A DNA stretch of 64,000 bases from Chryseobacterium rhizoplanae (GCF_900182655.1 NZ_FXTC01000001.1:124001-188000), one strand, 5' to 3'. Positions 9,461 through 18,350 are shown, counted from the first letter of the stretch. Made by a program: numbers and translations. The notes: generated from the sequence alone by a model not told the origin.

Positions 9461-9773
9461 GATCAAGATTTTTAATTAGTTGCTTAGCAAATATACAAAT
9501 AAAATTATACCCTTCATTGTGAAATTTGCAATTTTAATATTAATATGATGTAATGTATTTAAACATATGTTTATATTTTAGTTAAAATTATCTCATAATT
9601 AAATTACGAGTTATTATATTTATTTTTAAAATAATTGCCTGTTTATGAGGTTTTTAAATAAATTTATTTCTCCCTATTGTGTGGGTTATTTTTTTGGTGA
9701 AGGTAAGGTGTTAAAGGCCGGAAATTTTTTTGTAAAAATTATTTTTTTTTCCGTTTTTAATCGTTTTAAAAGC
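9461..9773. other. AT-rich intergenic region without a supported gene
   Basis: About 310 bases of very AT-rich DNA lie upstream of the C1q-like gene, with long T-runs near 9725-9760. It should hold that gene's promoter. A 60-codon forward frame inside it is low complexity and overlaps the following terminator; I do not accept it. Confidence 0.6.
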
Positions 9774-9802
9774 AAAAACACTGCTCAAATGGCAGTGTTT
9801 TT
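9774..9802. terminator. terminator after pheA
   Basis: A perfect 11-bp stem (AAAAACACTGC / GCAGTGTTTTT) with a 7-base loop. The T-run on the reverse strand serves pheA. Confidence 0.85.
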
Positions 9803-9823
9803 AATGTATTTATTTGCTTTTTT

Positions 9824-10672
9824 CTAGCTTTCCAGCAGGAATTCTTTATAGTTTCCAAGAAAATCAACATTAGCATTGATAGATTCTAGTTCTTTGAGTG
9901 CATTTCCATGTAAGACTTCTTCCCAAGGTCCTTCCACGTTGATGAAGAAAAAATAATTGCCCAGCCCGGTCTTTAATGTTCTGGATTCAATTTTGCTGAG
10001 GTTCATCTTTCGCCATGCAAAAACAGATAAAACCTGATGTAATCCACCGGGGTGATCTTCAGGAAGAGTGATCAGCATTCCCGCTTTTTCTCCCAAAGTT
10101 TCCAGCTTGTTATTTTGGTATGTACCCTGCTGCTTAGAGATGATGATGAAGCGGGTATGATTCTGTTCAAAATCCTGAATATTACGGTTGATAATTTTCA
10201 GCCCATACAAATTGGCAGCAAACTGGTTGGCAACAGCGGCAATGGCGGTTTCCTTGTTCTCTGAAACAAATTTTGCGGCAGCGGCTGTAGAGGAAAAATC
10301 CTGCTTTGGGATCTCTTTATAATGAGTGTCCAGAAAATGGAAACTCTGTGCGAGTGCCTGTGGATGTGAATATATTCTTTCAATATTCTCAATAGAATTG
10401 TCCGGGTGAATCATAAGGTGATGTGCAATAGGCATTACCGCTTCTGCTTCAATCTTAACAGACGGGGTCTTATATAAATAATCCAGCGTCATAGAAACTG
10501 TTCCCTCAATAGAGTTCTCCAAAGGTACAACGGCCTTTACTACTTCTCCGCTTTCAATAGCCTTAAAACAATCCAGAATACTGGCTTGTGGTAATAACTC
10601 TTCATCAGGAAAAAGCTGCGCCGCAGCAAGCTGGGTGAAACTGGCATGAGGTCCCAAAAATGCAATCTTCAT
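9824..10672 (-). CDS. pheA: prephenate dehydratase
   Basis: This enzyme converts prephenate to phenylpyruvate in phenylalanine synthesis. It is the monofunctional form (282 residues, no chorismate mutase domain). The catalytic PDT domain covers about residues 1-180, starting MKIAFLGPHASFTQLAA with VVPLENSIEGTVSMTLDYL. The conserved threonine segment HTRFIIISKQ lies near residues 170-178. A C-terminal ACT domain (about 195-275) includes DHPGGLHQVLSVFAWRKMNLSKIESRTLK, the usual phenylalanine-sensing site, so allosteric feedback is expected. The gene is single, with a strong terminator downstream and a heptad-phased intergenic array upstream. Confidence 0.94.
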   Translation of the reverse strand: MKIAFLGPHASFTQLAAAQLFPDEELLPQASILDCFKAIESGEVVKAVVPLENSIEGTVSMTLDYLYKTPSVKIEAEAVMPIAHHLMIHPDNSIENIERIYSHPQALAQSFHFLDTHYKEIPKQDFSSTAAAAKFVSENKETAIAAVANQFAANLYGLKIINRNIQDFEQNHTRFIIISKQQGTYQNNKLETLGEKAGMLITLPEDHPGGLHQVLSVFAWRKMNLSKIESRTLKTGLGNYFFFINVEGPWEEVLHGNALKELESINANVDFLGNYKEFLLES

Positions 10673-10755
10673 AATATAATATATAAGGGATGATTAAAAT
10701 AAAGGTACAAAGGTGCGAATTAATTCATAAATAGAGTTCAATGTTTGGAGGTAAA

Positions 10756-10896
10756 GTTGCGGGTTACGGGATGCAAGTTATGTGATGCGGGATGCTGGTT
10801 ATTTTGGTGCTGTTTACTCATAACATTAAACTTGGGTCATTAACTTTAAAACTTCTAATCCCTGCGACTTGCTACCTAACTCCTGTCATCTGGTTA
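10756..10896. repeat. heptad-phased degenerate repeat, two facing arms
   Basis: From 10756 the sequence falls into consecutive 7-base words without slippage: GTTGCGG, GTTACGG, then GATGCAA, GTTATGT, then GATGCGG, GATGCTG. The phase continues through the middle, and from about 10850 the strand bias reverses (words ending in CCT or CTT such as AATCCCT, GCTACCT). The array fills the gap between pheA and the thioesterase gene and reaches its stop codon. Several similar loci occur in this window. Confidence 0.75.
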
Positions 10897-11304
10897 CTTC
10901 TTCCAATTTTTTTCAATCATTTCCATTAGAAAATCCGGGCATTTAATAATCTTATTGGTTTTTGCATCCAGAAAAAAAAGAGTAGTGGAAGCTTCTGTTA
11001 TTTTAATACGCTCTTCATTGTAAATTTCATATTCAAATTCGATCCTTACTCCCGGAATTTTTTTAACATAAGTATGAATTTCTAATTTTTGATCATACAA
11101 AGCTGGTCGGATATACTTAATTTTATAGTCAGAAACAGGCAGCCAAATTCCTTGGTTTTCAATTTCATCGTATGAAATTCCTATGCTTCTGAAGAGCTCA
11201 ACTCTCCCCACTTCGAAGTATGTTGCATAGTTGCCGTAGTATACGTATTTCATTGGATCTGTTTCTGCGTAACGTACTCGTATTGAGTGTGTTGTGTGTA
11301 TCAT
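10894..11304 (-). CDS. acyl-CoA thioesterase, YbgC / 4-hydroxybenzoyl-CoA family
   Basis: This is a hot-dog-fold thioesterase of 136 residues that hydrolyses acyl-CoA. The YbgC-type signature is clear: RVRYAETDPMKYVYYGNYATYFEVGRVELFR, with the Asp of the ETD-type motif, followed by YKIKYIRPALYDQKLEI. The natural substrate cannot be told from sequence. The frame extends seven codons further to an ATG at 11325. That ATG lies one base from a TAnnTTTG box, so it would be at or upstream of the transcript start. I therefore choose the ATG at 11304 (MIHTTHSIRV). It is divergent from dnaA. Confidence 0.88.
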   Translation of the reverse strand: MIHTTHSIRVRYAETDPMKYVYYGNYATYFEVGRVELFRSIGISYDEIENQGIWLPVSDYKIKYIRPALYDQKLEIHTYVKKIPGVRIEFEYEIYNEERIKITEASTTLFFLDAKTNKIIKCPDFLMEMIEKNWKK

Positions 11305-11326
11305 TTTAGGTGCTAAATTATACATA

Positions 11327-11334
11327 CAAATATA
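11327..11334 (-). promoter_or_regulatory. -7 box for the thioesterase gene
   Basis: On the reverse strand the sequence is TATATTTG, a match to the Bacteroidota TAnnTTTG box. It is 22 bases before the chosen ATG and decides between the two possible starts. Confidence 0.55.
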
Positions 11335-11440
11335 TTTTTAAATAATCAATACCTGCAATATTTTTTTTTGAAAAGAAAAAATTGGACCTTTGTCTTCCTT
11401 CTAAACACAGTACAAACAAAGAATAATCGGGGCATAAAAA

Positions 11441-12895
11441 ATGGATGACAATTTAATGATGATTTGGCAGAAATGCCTTCAGTTTATGCGTGATAACCTG
11501 AACGCAGCTGAAGACAATTCTGACCTGAAAAAACTTGAAAAATCTTTCGATATGTTATTTGATAAGGTTCAGCCGCTTTCATTAGTAGCTAATAACCTTA
11601 CACTTATCGTACCGAGCGATTTTTACAAGGAATATATAGAGGACAACTACCTGTCCTTACTTTCTGCTGCCCTGAAGAAAAATATTGGAAAAGGAGTGAA
11701 ATTATGGTATTCTGTGATGGAAAACAGACCAAAAGGTGAAGAAAAACCAGTTACCATGAACATCAAGGGACAAAGTGTTCCTACTCCAAAAACACAGGAA
11801 ACAATGCCACAAGGATTCTCTGCTAATATTGTAAATCCTTTTGTAGTTCCTGGAATTAGAAAAGTAAACATAGATTCTAACCTTAAGCCTGACTATTCTT
11901 TTGATAGTTATGTAGAAGGAGAAAGCAATAAATTTGCAGCTACTGTAGCCAGATCCATCGCAAAAAGACCTGGTGCAACTGCCTTCAACCCGTTATTCTT
12001 ATATGGAGGTTACGGAGTTGGAAAAACCCACCTGGGACAAGCAGTGGGACTTGAAGTAAAAAACCAGTTTCCTGATAAAGTAGTTCTTTATCTGTCTTCT
12101 GAAAAATTTATCCAGCAATTTATCTCTGCTGCCAAAGCACACAAGCAGACTGAATTTGCGAATTTCTATCAAATGGTAGATGTACTGATTATTGATGATA
12201 TTCAGTTCTTATCAGGAAAATCAGCTACCCAGGATAGCTTCTTCCATATTTTTGATCATTTGCATCAGAACGGAAAACAGATTATCCTTACTTCAGATAA
12301 AGCTCCTGCTGATATTATGGATATTCAGGACAGAATTGTTTCCCGTTTCAAATGGGGGCTTTCTGCAGAAATCAAATCTCCGGATCTGTCTACAAGAAGA
12401 CAAATCATTGAAGATAAACTAAGCAGAGACGGAATTGTTCTTCCGGGAGATATGCTTGACTTCCTTGCTGTGGAAACGAAAACCAATGTAAGAGAACTTA
12501 TTGGAGTAATCAACTCTGTGATCGCTTACTCTACAGTATATAAGAGAGACCTGAGTCTTGAATTGTTAAAAGAAACGATCAACAGAATTGCTGCTAATCA
12601 GAAAAAGATCATCAACATTCCTTACATCCAGGAAGTTGTATGTGATTATTTCGGAATCAAAAAAGAACAATTACTGTCAAAAACAAGAAAAAGAGAGATT
12701 GCATTACCAAGACAGCTTGCCATGTACTTCTCTAAAGAATTCACCAATTCTACATTTACTAAAATAGGTGAAGAAATGGGAGGGAAAGACCACTCTACAG
12801 TAATGTATGCTTGTGATACCATCAAGGATGTATCAAAAATTGATAAAGAAATCAAGAAGTACGTAAAAGACCTTACAGAAAGAATCAAACAATAA
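11441..12895 (+). CDS. dnaA: chromosomal replication initiator protein DnaA
   Basis: DnaA is the AAA+ ATPase that binds origin DnaA boxes and opens the duplex to load the replicative helicase. Visible are domain I (about residues 1-85), a short linker, the conserved entry to domain III (NPFVVPGIRKVNIDSNLKPDYSF), Walker A GGYGVGKTHL (near 189-198), and Walker B VLIIDDIQFL. Domain IV is a helix-turn-helix with IGEEMGGKDHSTVMYAC for DnaA-box recognition. The length of 484 residues is normal for Bacteroidota. I see no obvious cluster of TTATCCACA-like boxes in the flanking gaps, so the origin need not be adjacent. The downstream PTP-methylase run starts after a weak hairpin. Confidence 0.98.
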   Translation: MDDNLMMIWQKCLQFMRDNLNAAEDNSDLKKLEKSFDMLFDKVQPLSLVANNLTLIVPSDFYKEYIEDNYLSLLSAALKKNIGKGVKLWYSVMENRPKGEEKPVTMNIKGQSVPTPKTQETMPQGFSANIVNPFVVPGIRKVNIDSNLKPDYSFDSYVEGESNKFAATVARSIAKRPGATAFNPLFLYGGYGVGKTHLGQAVGLEVKNQFPDKVVLYLSSEKFIQQFISAAKAHKQTEFANFYQMVDVLIIDDIQFLSGKSATQDSFFHIFDHLHQNGKQIILTSDKAPADIMDIQDRIVSRFKWGLSAEIKSPDLSTRRQIIEDKLSRDGIVLPGDMLDFLAVETKTNVRELIGVINSVIAYSTVYKRDLSLELLKETINRIAANQKKIINIPYIQEVVCDYFGIKKEQLLSKTRKREIALPRQLAMYFSKEFTNSTFTKIGEEMGGKDHSTVMYACDTIKDVSKIDKEIKKYVKDLTERIKQ

Positions 12896-12920
12896 CATTG
12901 TTGACCAGAAATAAATAAGA

Positions 12921-12946
12921 AATGAAGGATAGTTTTATTCTTCATT
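12921..12946 (+). terminator. weak terminator after dnaA
   Basis: The short stem AATGAAG / CTTCATT is followed by a T-run. The stem is short and AT-rich, so read-through is likely. Confidence 0.45.
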
Positions 12947-12996
12947 TTTTATTTAGTTTTGTTGTGACAAAAGACTCTTTTTAAATTAGATAGAAT

Positions 12997-13449
12997 ATGA
13001 AAATATTAATGGTTTGTCTGGGAAATATATGCAGAAGTCCTCTGGCAGAAGGAATTATGAAAACAAAGGTGCCGGAAAATTTTGTAGTAGACTCAGCCGG
13101 AACTATTTCAATGCATGAAGGAGAACATCCCGACAAAAGAGCCATTAAAACCGCCGCGAATCATAATATTGATATCTCAAAACAGAGATCAAGACCTATC
13201 ACCAGAAAAGATTTTGAAACCTTTGATAAGATCTACTGCATGGATATTGATGTATTTGAAGATGTGGTTTCCAAAACCAGAAACGAAGAAGAACGTCAGA
13301 AAGTATCTTTGTTTTTAGAAGTATTGGGAGATCATGAAAATGCTGAGGTTCCGGACCCCTACTGGGGAGATATGAGTGATTTTGAAAAGGTCTTTCAGCT
13401 TTTGGATAGGGGATGTGACGCTATTAAAAACCAAATACTAAAATCATAA
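12997..13449 (+). CDS. low-molecular-weight protein-tyrosine phosphatase
   Basis: This is a cytoplasmic phosphatase of the LMW-PTP (Wzb/arsenate-reductase-like) fold, with 150 residues as usual. The catalytic P-loop C-x5-R-S lies at the start (CLGNICRS, residues 7-14, with Cys7 as nucleophile and Arg13). The general-acid loop is DPYWGD near residue 125. In other bacteria such enzymes often act on exopolysaccharide tyrosine kinases; no such kinase is in this window, so the substrate is unknown. The next gene begins two bases after its stop, and a third follows after four more, so the three are almost certainly one transcript. Confidence 0.93.
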   Translation: MKILMVCLGNICRSPLAEGIMKTKVPENFVVDSAGTISMHEGEHPDKRAIKTAANHNIDISKQRSRPITRKDFETFDKIYCMDIDVFEDVVSKTRNEEERQKVSLFLEVLGDHENAEVPDPYWGDMSDFEKVFQLLDRGCDAIKNQILKS

Positions 13450-13451
13450 TC

Positions 13452-13952
13452 ATGAAAAAACTACTGTTACTGCTCTTGGTAAGTTTTAATTTCTCTTTTG
13501 CCCAGACTAAAGATGAAACAGAGATCCGTAAAGTAATGGATGACTTTATGGGATGTATTAAAACCAGAGATGAAGCCAGATATCTCTCTTTATTTCAGGA
13601 GCCTGTGCTTTGGACCGGAATTTACAAAGACAGGACACAGGCTAAACGTCTTGAGAAAAACCCTAAGGCAGATTATTACTTTGCAGATGACTATAAAGCT
13701 TTTATCAAAAGTTTTAAAGATGATAAATCTGAAGAGAAATTTGACAATATTAAGATCGTGGAAGATGGAGCAGTAGCTTCTGCCAATTTCGATTACAGTT
13801 TTTGGTACAACGGTAAAATGGAAAACTGGGGAAAGGAGATCTGGACACTGATGAAGATCAACGGAACCTGGAAGATCACTTCGGTTACCTTTTCTATGGA
13901 CCTTACAAAATATTTCCCGCAACCTTCATTAAACGAAAGAACTAAAAAATAA
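13452..13952 (+). CDS. exported NTF2/SnoaL-like protein
   Basis: The 166-residue protein has a signal peptide (MKKLLLLLLVSFNFSFAQ) and a single domain of the NTF2/SnoaL-like cone fold (DUF4440 type). It starts with the usual ETEIRKVMDDFMGCIKTRDEARYLSLFQEPVLW and ends with GTWKITSVTFSMDL. Such domains bind small hydrophobic ligands or serve as scaffolds; no catalytic set is visible. It lies in the middle of a tight three-gene unit, two bases after the phosphatase gene and four bases before the methylase gene. A second exported member of this fold is at 41189-41707. Confidence 0.78.
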   Translation: MKKLLLLLLVSFNFSFAQTKDETEIRKVMDDFMGCIKTRDEARYLSLFQEPVLWTGIYKDRTQAKRLEKNPKADYYFADDYKAFIKSFKDDKSEEKFDNIKIVEDGAVASANFDYSFWYNGKMENWGKEIWTLMKINGTWKITSVTFSMDLTKYFPQPSLNERTKK

Positions 13953-13956
13953 TACA

Positions 13957-14655
13957 ATGCTTTTTTTACTCCCTGCTTACTTATCAGAAAATACTTCTAT
14001 CAACCACTTTTCGCCTGTTCTGAAGGACTATATCATGCAGACAGACTATTTCTTCGTGGAAAATGAAAAAACGGCCCGAAAGGTTGTTAAATTTTTTGCT
14101 CCGGAAAAGAAGCAGGCTGATCTGAAGCTGTTTTTATTGGACAAATACACGGAAAATGCGGACATCAAAGAAGCTCAGGAGCTGATGCTGAAAGGGCAGG
14201 ACTTCGGATTGTTATCAGAAGCGGGATTGCCTTGTATTGCTGACCCTGGAAACCTGATTGTTAAATGGTGTCATGAGAAAAACATTCGGGTGATCCCTGT
14301 TTCAGGACCTTCATCCATTATTTTAGCCTTGATTTCCAGTGGATTCAACGGACAGGAGTTCACCTTTAATGGTTATCTTCCGATCGATAAAGGAGAGAAA
14401 AAGAAACACATCCTGAACCTTGAAAGCCTTGTTCAGAAAACCGGATATTCACAGATTTTCATGGAAACACCTTACAGAAACAATCAGCTTTTTGAAGATC
14501 TGTGTAAGTTTTTATCACCCAATACCAAGCTGTGTATTGCGGCTAATATCAACGACCCGGAACATGAATTCATCAAGACCAAATCTATAAAAGACTGGCA
14601 GAAACAGAAGCCTGAACTTCATAAAATTCCTGCGGTATTTGTACTTGGAAAATAG
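13957..14655 (+). CDS. tetrapyrrole-methylase-family SAM-dependent methyltransferase (RsmI-related)
   Basis: The 232-residue protein belongs to the tetrapyrrole methylase fold that includes RsmI, the 16S rRNA C1402 2'-O-methyltransferase. Recognisable segments are FVENEKTARKVVKFFAP, LLSEAGLPCIADPGNLIVKWCHEKNIRVIPVSGPSSIILALISSGF, and GYLPIDKGEKKKHI. These correspond to RsmI's SDAGTPLISDPG and GPSA regions. The N-terminus (MLFLLPAYLSENT) diverges from classical RsmI, which starts with a Gly-rich strand. This is therefore probably the Bacteroidota paralogue of RsmI whose RNA target is less certain. It is the last gene of the phosphatase unit. Confidence 0.82.
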   Translation: MLFLLPAYLSENTSINHFSPVLKDYIMQTDYFFVENEKTARKVVKFFAPEKKQADLKLFLLDKYTENADIKEAQELMLKGQDFGLLSEAGLPCIADPGNLIVKWCHEKNIRVIPVSGPSSIILALISSGFNGQEFTFNGYLPIDKGEKKKHILNLESLVQKTGYSQIFMETPYRNNQLFEDLCKFLSPNTKLCIAANINDPEHEFIKTKSIKDWQKQKPELHKIPAVFVLGK

Positions 14656-14785
14656 TAACATATGGCAGAATTGCCGTGATATAGCTATTTCACTTAAAAA
14701 TATTTAACAGCTCTTAACAAGACTATTGCATTATTCTTGTTTTTAAAACTATACTGGAAACAGTTTAAATGTTGATAATGCAGTG

Positions 14786-14816
14786 AAAACCCGGGCATCA
14801 AAGATGCCCGGGTTTT
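14786..14816. terminator. bidirectional terminator
   Basis: A perfect 14-bp GC-rich stem (AAAACCCGGGCATC / GATGCCCGGGTTTT) with a 3-base loop, between the methylase gene and the convergent DUF4349 gene. Confidence 0.92.
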
Positions 14817-14820
14817 CATA

Positions 14821-15714
14821 TTAATTCTTATTTTTCTTGCCAGATTTCCATTTCCTCCAAAAGAAAATAATAAACGGAATGAGTAAAAAGAACGGCCAAA
14901 GAGAAACTATTCCGAGCATAAAGCTTACAAAACTGTTCCAGCCTTCCGTTACCGAATCTACAAACCGGCTTCCAAATCCTATTTTAGAGGTTGCCGAACT
15001 TCTCACTTTTTCTTTATATAAATTTAAACTTAAGGTGCTGTAATTCACACGGTCATCTATAAAACGAAGCCGGCCTTCTGCCACATCAATTTCATCCTCA
15101 AGCTCGCGGATTTTTTCCTGAATTTCAAGCATGTCCTTTGTGGTAGCAGCACTTTTAAGCATATCCCGATACTTTTCGAGGTAGATTTTTTTGTTGGCCA
15201 GCTTTATCGATACATCAGTATACTCTTCCGTGACATCATTGGATGAAATATTTTTGGATAAAACAGAACCTATTCCATCAGAAAAAGAACTGATAAGAAC
15301 ATCGAAATTTTTATGAGGGACTCTGATGATCAAATTAAGATTATCATCCAGATCCGTATTTTGAAAATCCTCTTTCTGAATATAAGCATTGTTTTTCTTT
15401 AAGATATCATTCACTTGGCGCTGAGCTTTTTTAATATCACCTACCTGGATCTTCATATCACCGTTTTTGATGATTTTTCTGGAAATAGTGTCGGTTTTCT
15501 TTGGAGTATAAACATCTTTGTTGGTTCCGTTCTCATCAGAAGCCATTTTTTCGGAAATATAAGATGGTGGAGGTATAGGTGCCGCTGCAGAAGAAGGCGC
15601 TTTATCCTCGCTTATAACTTCCATCAGGTCTGCTTTCACTTCCTGTTTTTCACCATTTGATTTGCTGCAGTTGATCAGGATAAGACCTGATAATAGGAAA
15701 ATAATTTTTTTCAT
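14821..15714 (-). CDS. DUF4349 lipoprotein with coiled coil and C-terminal membrane helix
   Basis: The 297-residue protein starts with a lipoprotein signal (MKKIIFLLSGLILINC, lipobox LINC, lipidated Cys16). A proline- and alanine-rich linker follows. The DUF4349 region covers about residues 75-290, with KIIKNGDMKIQVGDIKKAQ and a long helix likely to form a coiled coil (DMLEIQEKIRELEDEIDVAEGRLRFI). Near the C-terminus is one membrane segment (FFLLIPFIIFFW) followed by a lysine-rich tail. Having both a lipid anchor and a C-terminal helix is normal in this family. Its function is unknown. It is monocistronic. Confidence 0.85.
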   Translation of the reverse strand: MKKIIFLLSGLILINCSKSNGEKQEVKADLMEVISEDKAPSSAAAPIPPPSYISEKMASDENGTNKDVYTPKKTDTISRKIIKNGDMKIQVGDIKKAQRQVNDILKKNNAYIQKEDFQNTDLDDNLNLIIRVPHKNFDVLISSFSDGIGSVLSKNISSNDVTEEYTDVSIKLANKKIYLEKYRDMLKSAATTKDMLEIQEKIRELEDEIDVAEGRLRFIDDRVNYSTLSLNLYKEKVRSSATSKIGFGSRFVDSVTEGWNSFVSFMLGIVSLWPFFLLIPFIIFFWRKWKSGKKNKN

Positions 15715-15892
15715 GGGTTAATTAGTTTTTTATGGTTATGATCAAAAAGTGTGCTCAAAAATGAGCATTTGTAAAATTGATTACTATTTTAAAATATGAA
15801 AATGTTTAAAATAACTCAATCAATAAAAGAAATAGCTGTAAAACCTACCTTGAAAATTGCCGAGACTGGTAAATTATTTCTATTTTTAATTC

Positions 15893-16960
15893 ATGAAAAA
15901 AAGTCTTTTAGCATTTGTGTTTTCTCCATTTCTGATGTATGCCCAGGAAGTTCCGAAACTTACAGACGAAATGGCGATGAAATTATCCGACAAACCACTT
16001 CATTGTATCAATCAGGAATATCCGAATAAAACAGCGCATATCATCAATAATGCAGGCGAAGTTCCTTTAACTCCAAAAGATCTTCACCCTAGTTTTTATG
16101 GATGTTTCGACTGGCATAGCTCTGTTCATGGACACTGGATGCTTACAAGGCTTTTAAAAACAAAACCCAATCTCTCCAATGCCAAAGAGATTGAAAAGAT
16201 TCTGGATGAATCTTTTCAGAAAGATAAATTGAAGACAGAAGCCGACTATTTTACAAAATATCAGCTGACAGGAACTTTTGAGAGAACCTACGGCTGGGCA
16301 TGGATCTTAAAACTGGATGAAGAACTTACCAAATGGGACCATCCGAAAGCTAAAATATGGCACGAAAATCTGAAACCGTTAACCGATCAGATTCTGAAGT
16401 CCTGGAAAACGTATCTTCCAAAGCAAACCTATCCAAACAGAACCGGAGTTCACCCTAATACTGCATTTGCAATGTCTTTTGCTATCGATTGGGCAAGGGC
16501 TAATAAAGATAAGGAGTTTGAAGACCAGCTTACAGAAAAGGCTAAATATTTCTTTTTAAAAGAACAGAAAACACCTGCTTATCTGGAACCGGACGGATCT
16601 GATTTCTTTTCACCAAGTCTTGAAATTGCTGATCTGATGCGCAGAGTTCTTCCTCAAAAAGAATTTGTGCAATGGCTGAATGCTTTCTACGAAAAAAGAA
16701 GTCTGGAAAATGTTGAAAAAATTCCGGTGGTAAGTGATCTTAGCGATTATCAGACCGTTCACCTTGTAGGATTATCATTTTCAAAAGCATGGTGTATGAA
16801 AGGAATCTCCAATGCACTTCCTGCCAATCATCCGCTGAAAAAGGACTTCAGGAAAACAGCAGATGTATTTCTTGCCAATGGACTGCCATTACTTTTCCAG
16901 GGGAATTACGGCGGGGATCACTGGCTGGCAAGTTTTGCAGTCTACGCTTTGGAAGATTAA
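15893..16960 (+). CDS. DUF2891 exported protein
   Basis: The 355-residue protein has a short signal peptide (MKKSLLAFVFSPFLMYAQ). The mature part matches DUF2891, an all-alpha toroid-like family of unknown function. Landmarks are HPSFYGCFDWHSSVHGHWML, RTYGWAWILKLDEEL, YLEPDGSDFFSPSLEIADLMRRVL and GNYGGDHWLASFAVYAL. The conserved Trp, His and Asp residues resemble those of alpha/alpha-barrel glycan-active enzymes, but no activity can be assigned. Its stop codon overlaps the stop of the convergent gene by four bases (TTAA, 16957-16960), so no terminator separates them. Confidence 0.85.
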   Translation: MKKSLLAFVFSPFLMYAQEVPKLTDEMAMKLSDKPLHCINQEYPNKTAHIINNAGEVPLTPKDLHPSFYGCFDWHSSVHGHWMLTRLLKTKPNLSNAKEIEKILDESFQKDKLKTEADYFTKYQLTGTFERTYGWAWILKLDEELTKWDHPKAKIWHENLKPLTDQILKSWKTYLPKQTYPNRTGVHPNTAFAMSFAIDWARANKDKEFEDQLTEKAKYFFLKEQKTPAYLEPDGSDFFSPSLEIADLMRRVLPQKEFVQWLNAFYEKRSLENVEKIPVVSDLSDYQTVHLVGLSFSKAWCMKGISNALPANHPLKKDFRKTADVFLANGLPLLFQGNYGGDHWLASFAVYALED

Positions 16961-17430
16961 TATCTGATTCCTGTTTTTTTAAGAATAAAACCTAACAGCC
17001 AGATTGGGCCTATCAGCAGAAACTGAAGATCTTTGAGGAAAGACGGCTTTTGCCCTTCTATTTTATGACCTATCAACTGAAAAATCCAGGTAATAACGAA
17101 TACAGAAAGGTAAACGATCCATGATTGCTTACCGAAACTGATATTGGTCAGATAAATAAAATGCTCCATAATGAGTATAATGACAGCCATTACAATAGCG
17201 ATCAAAAGAGAAAGTCTGATATAGAAAAAAGTAATAAAAGCAATCACAATAAGGCTGATAATACTGACGCATCTGAAATAGGAAGCGCAGAAATGAGGCG
17301 AGGGAATGAGGGATGCAAAACCCAGAATTGTCCAAAAGATTAAAGGCACACAAATCCAGTGAATCAACTTATTGGTAGCGTTTCTATGGCTTTTACTGTA
17401 TTCTGCAAATAATAGATCAACCTTTCTCAT
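16957..17430 (-). CDS. Mpo1-like / DUF962 membrane protein
   Basis: The 157-residue protein has about four membrane helices. It matches the DUF962 family, related to yeast Mpo1, an Fe-dependent dioxygenase that alpha-oxidises 2-hydroxy fatty acids. The N-terminal signature is visible: LLFAEYSKSHRNATNKLIHWICVPLIFWTILG, including the conserved histidines His16 and His24. A C-terminal histidine occurs in WIFQLIGHKIEGQKPSFLKDLQFLLIGPIWLLGF. Fatty-acid oxidation is an inference from the yeast member. It shares four bases with the convergent DUF2891 gene. Confidence 0.83.
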   Translation of the reverse strand: MRKVDLLFAEYSKSHRNATNKLIHWICVPLIFWTILGFASLIPSPHFCASYFRCVSIISLIVIAFITFFYIRLSLLIAIVMAVIILIMEHFIYLTNISFGKQSWIVYLSVFVITWIFQLIGHKIEGQKPSFLKDLQFLLIGPIWLLGFILKKTGIRY

Positions 17431-17468
17431 ACTGACAGGAAATTGGATTGATGCTAAAATAATAAAAT

Positions 17469-17500
17469 TTTGTAATCACTGGTAAGATTGCTTACATTTG
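17469..17500 (+). promoter_or_regulatory. promoter of the araC-type gene
   Basis: TTTG (17469-17472) and TACATTTG (17493-17500), spaced by 20 bases, match the Bacteroidota consensus. The ATG at 17505 is only four bases after the box, so the transcript would be leaderless or nearly so. Confidence 0.7.
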
Positions 17501-17504
17501 TCTT

Positions 17505-18350
17505 ATGTCTGCCTTAGAAAAGTTCGGAGTTGATATTTTTACGGAACATAATATTTTCGAGCGAATAGCTGTGGGTAAGCCTTTTCGTCCAGATAATCCT
17601 GCTTTTATCTTTATTAAATCTGGAACGATAAAACTCCGGCAGCACTTCAGTGATCTGGAAGTTTCTGCCAATATGTTTATGGTAACCGATCCCCAAACCA
17701 TTTATGAAGTGGTGGGAGTAACCGATGATTTTCAGTCAAGAATGGTTTCCTATAAAAGAGAATTTATTTCTGCTTTATCCTTGAAATTTAACCGCTTGAT
17801 TACCTATCGTTATTTCAGGCAACAGATGAATAAAGGAGTTCCTTTTCCGGAAGATGAAATGGAAGTTGTCTGGAAAAGTGTCAATTTTCTGAAATATATT
17901 CTGGATTCTGATACGGAAATGCTGTACAAGAAAGAAATGGTAGAGCATCTTTTCTCCGTTTTCTGCTATCAGATGGCCGGGATTATTTCCAAGGAAGACA
18001 ATAGCTCTATGAATCAGATGTCAAGACAGGAAGAGATTGTATTTGTCTTTCTTACCGATCTTGCAGAGCATCACCTTACAGAAAAAACCGTTGAGTTTTA
18101 TGCCGAGCGGCAGTCGATTACAACCAGACATCTTTCTTCTGTGGTGAAGACTATCACAGGTAAATCTGCGAGTCAGATTATTGCTTTAATTGTCATCAAT
18201 GAGGCAAAAGTACTCTTAAACTCTTCCAATAAACCGGTTTCAGAGGTTTCTTCTATTCTCGGTTTCAGTGATCAATACTCGTTTTCTCACTTTTTCAAGA
18301 AACATCTGGAAGTAAGTCCCACACAGTACAGACATCAGTTCGAAAGTTAA
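17505..18350 (+). CDS. AraC-family transcriptional regulator
   Basis: The 281-residue protein has an N-terminal cupin-like sensing domain (about residues 20-120, IFIKSGTIKLRQHFSDLEVSANMFMV). Its C-terminal AraC DNA-binding domain (about 185-281) has two helix-turn-helices and the hallmark FSDQYSFSHFFKKHLEVSPTQYR. It lies 89 bases upstream of, and in line with, a TolC-HlyD-MFS pump, so it is the obvious candidate regulator of that operon. The inducer is unknown. Start is the ATG four bases after a TAnnTTTG box. Confidence 0.9.
   Translation: MSALEKFGVDIFTEHNIFERIAVGKPFRPDNPAFIFIKSGTIKLRQHFSDLEVSANMFMVTDPQTIYEVVGVTDDFQSRMVSYKREFISALSLKFNRLITYRYFRQQMNKGVPFPEDEMEVVWKSVNFLKYILDSDTEMLYKKEMVEHLFSVFCYQMAGIISKEDNSSMNQMSRQEEIVFVFLTDLAEHHLTEKTVEFYAERQSITTRHLSSVVKTITGKSASQIIALIVINEAKVLLNSSNKPVSEVSSILGFSDQYSFSHFFKKHLEVSPTQYRHQFES

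Noticed and set aside
9645..9827. 60-codon forward ORF between the C1q-like gene and pheA
   Set aside because: Low-complexity, Phe/Lys-rich, lies over long T-runs and through the pheA terminator; no plausible ribosome site.
11326..12996. Chromosomal origin next to dnaA
   Set aside because: No cluster of DnaA boxes or AT-rich unwinding region with repeats was visible in either gap beside dnaA.
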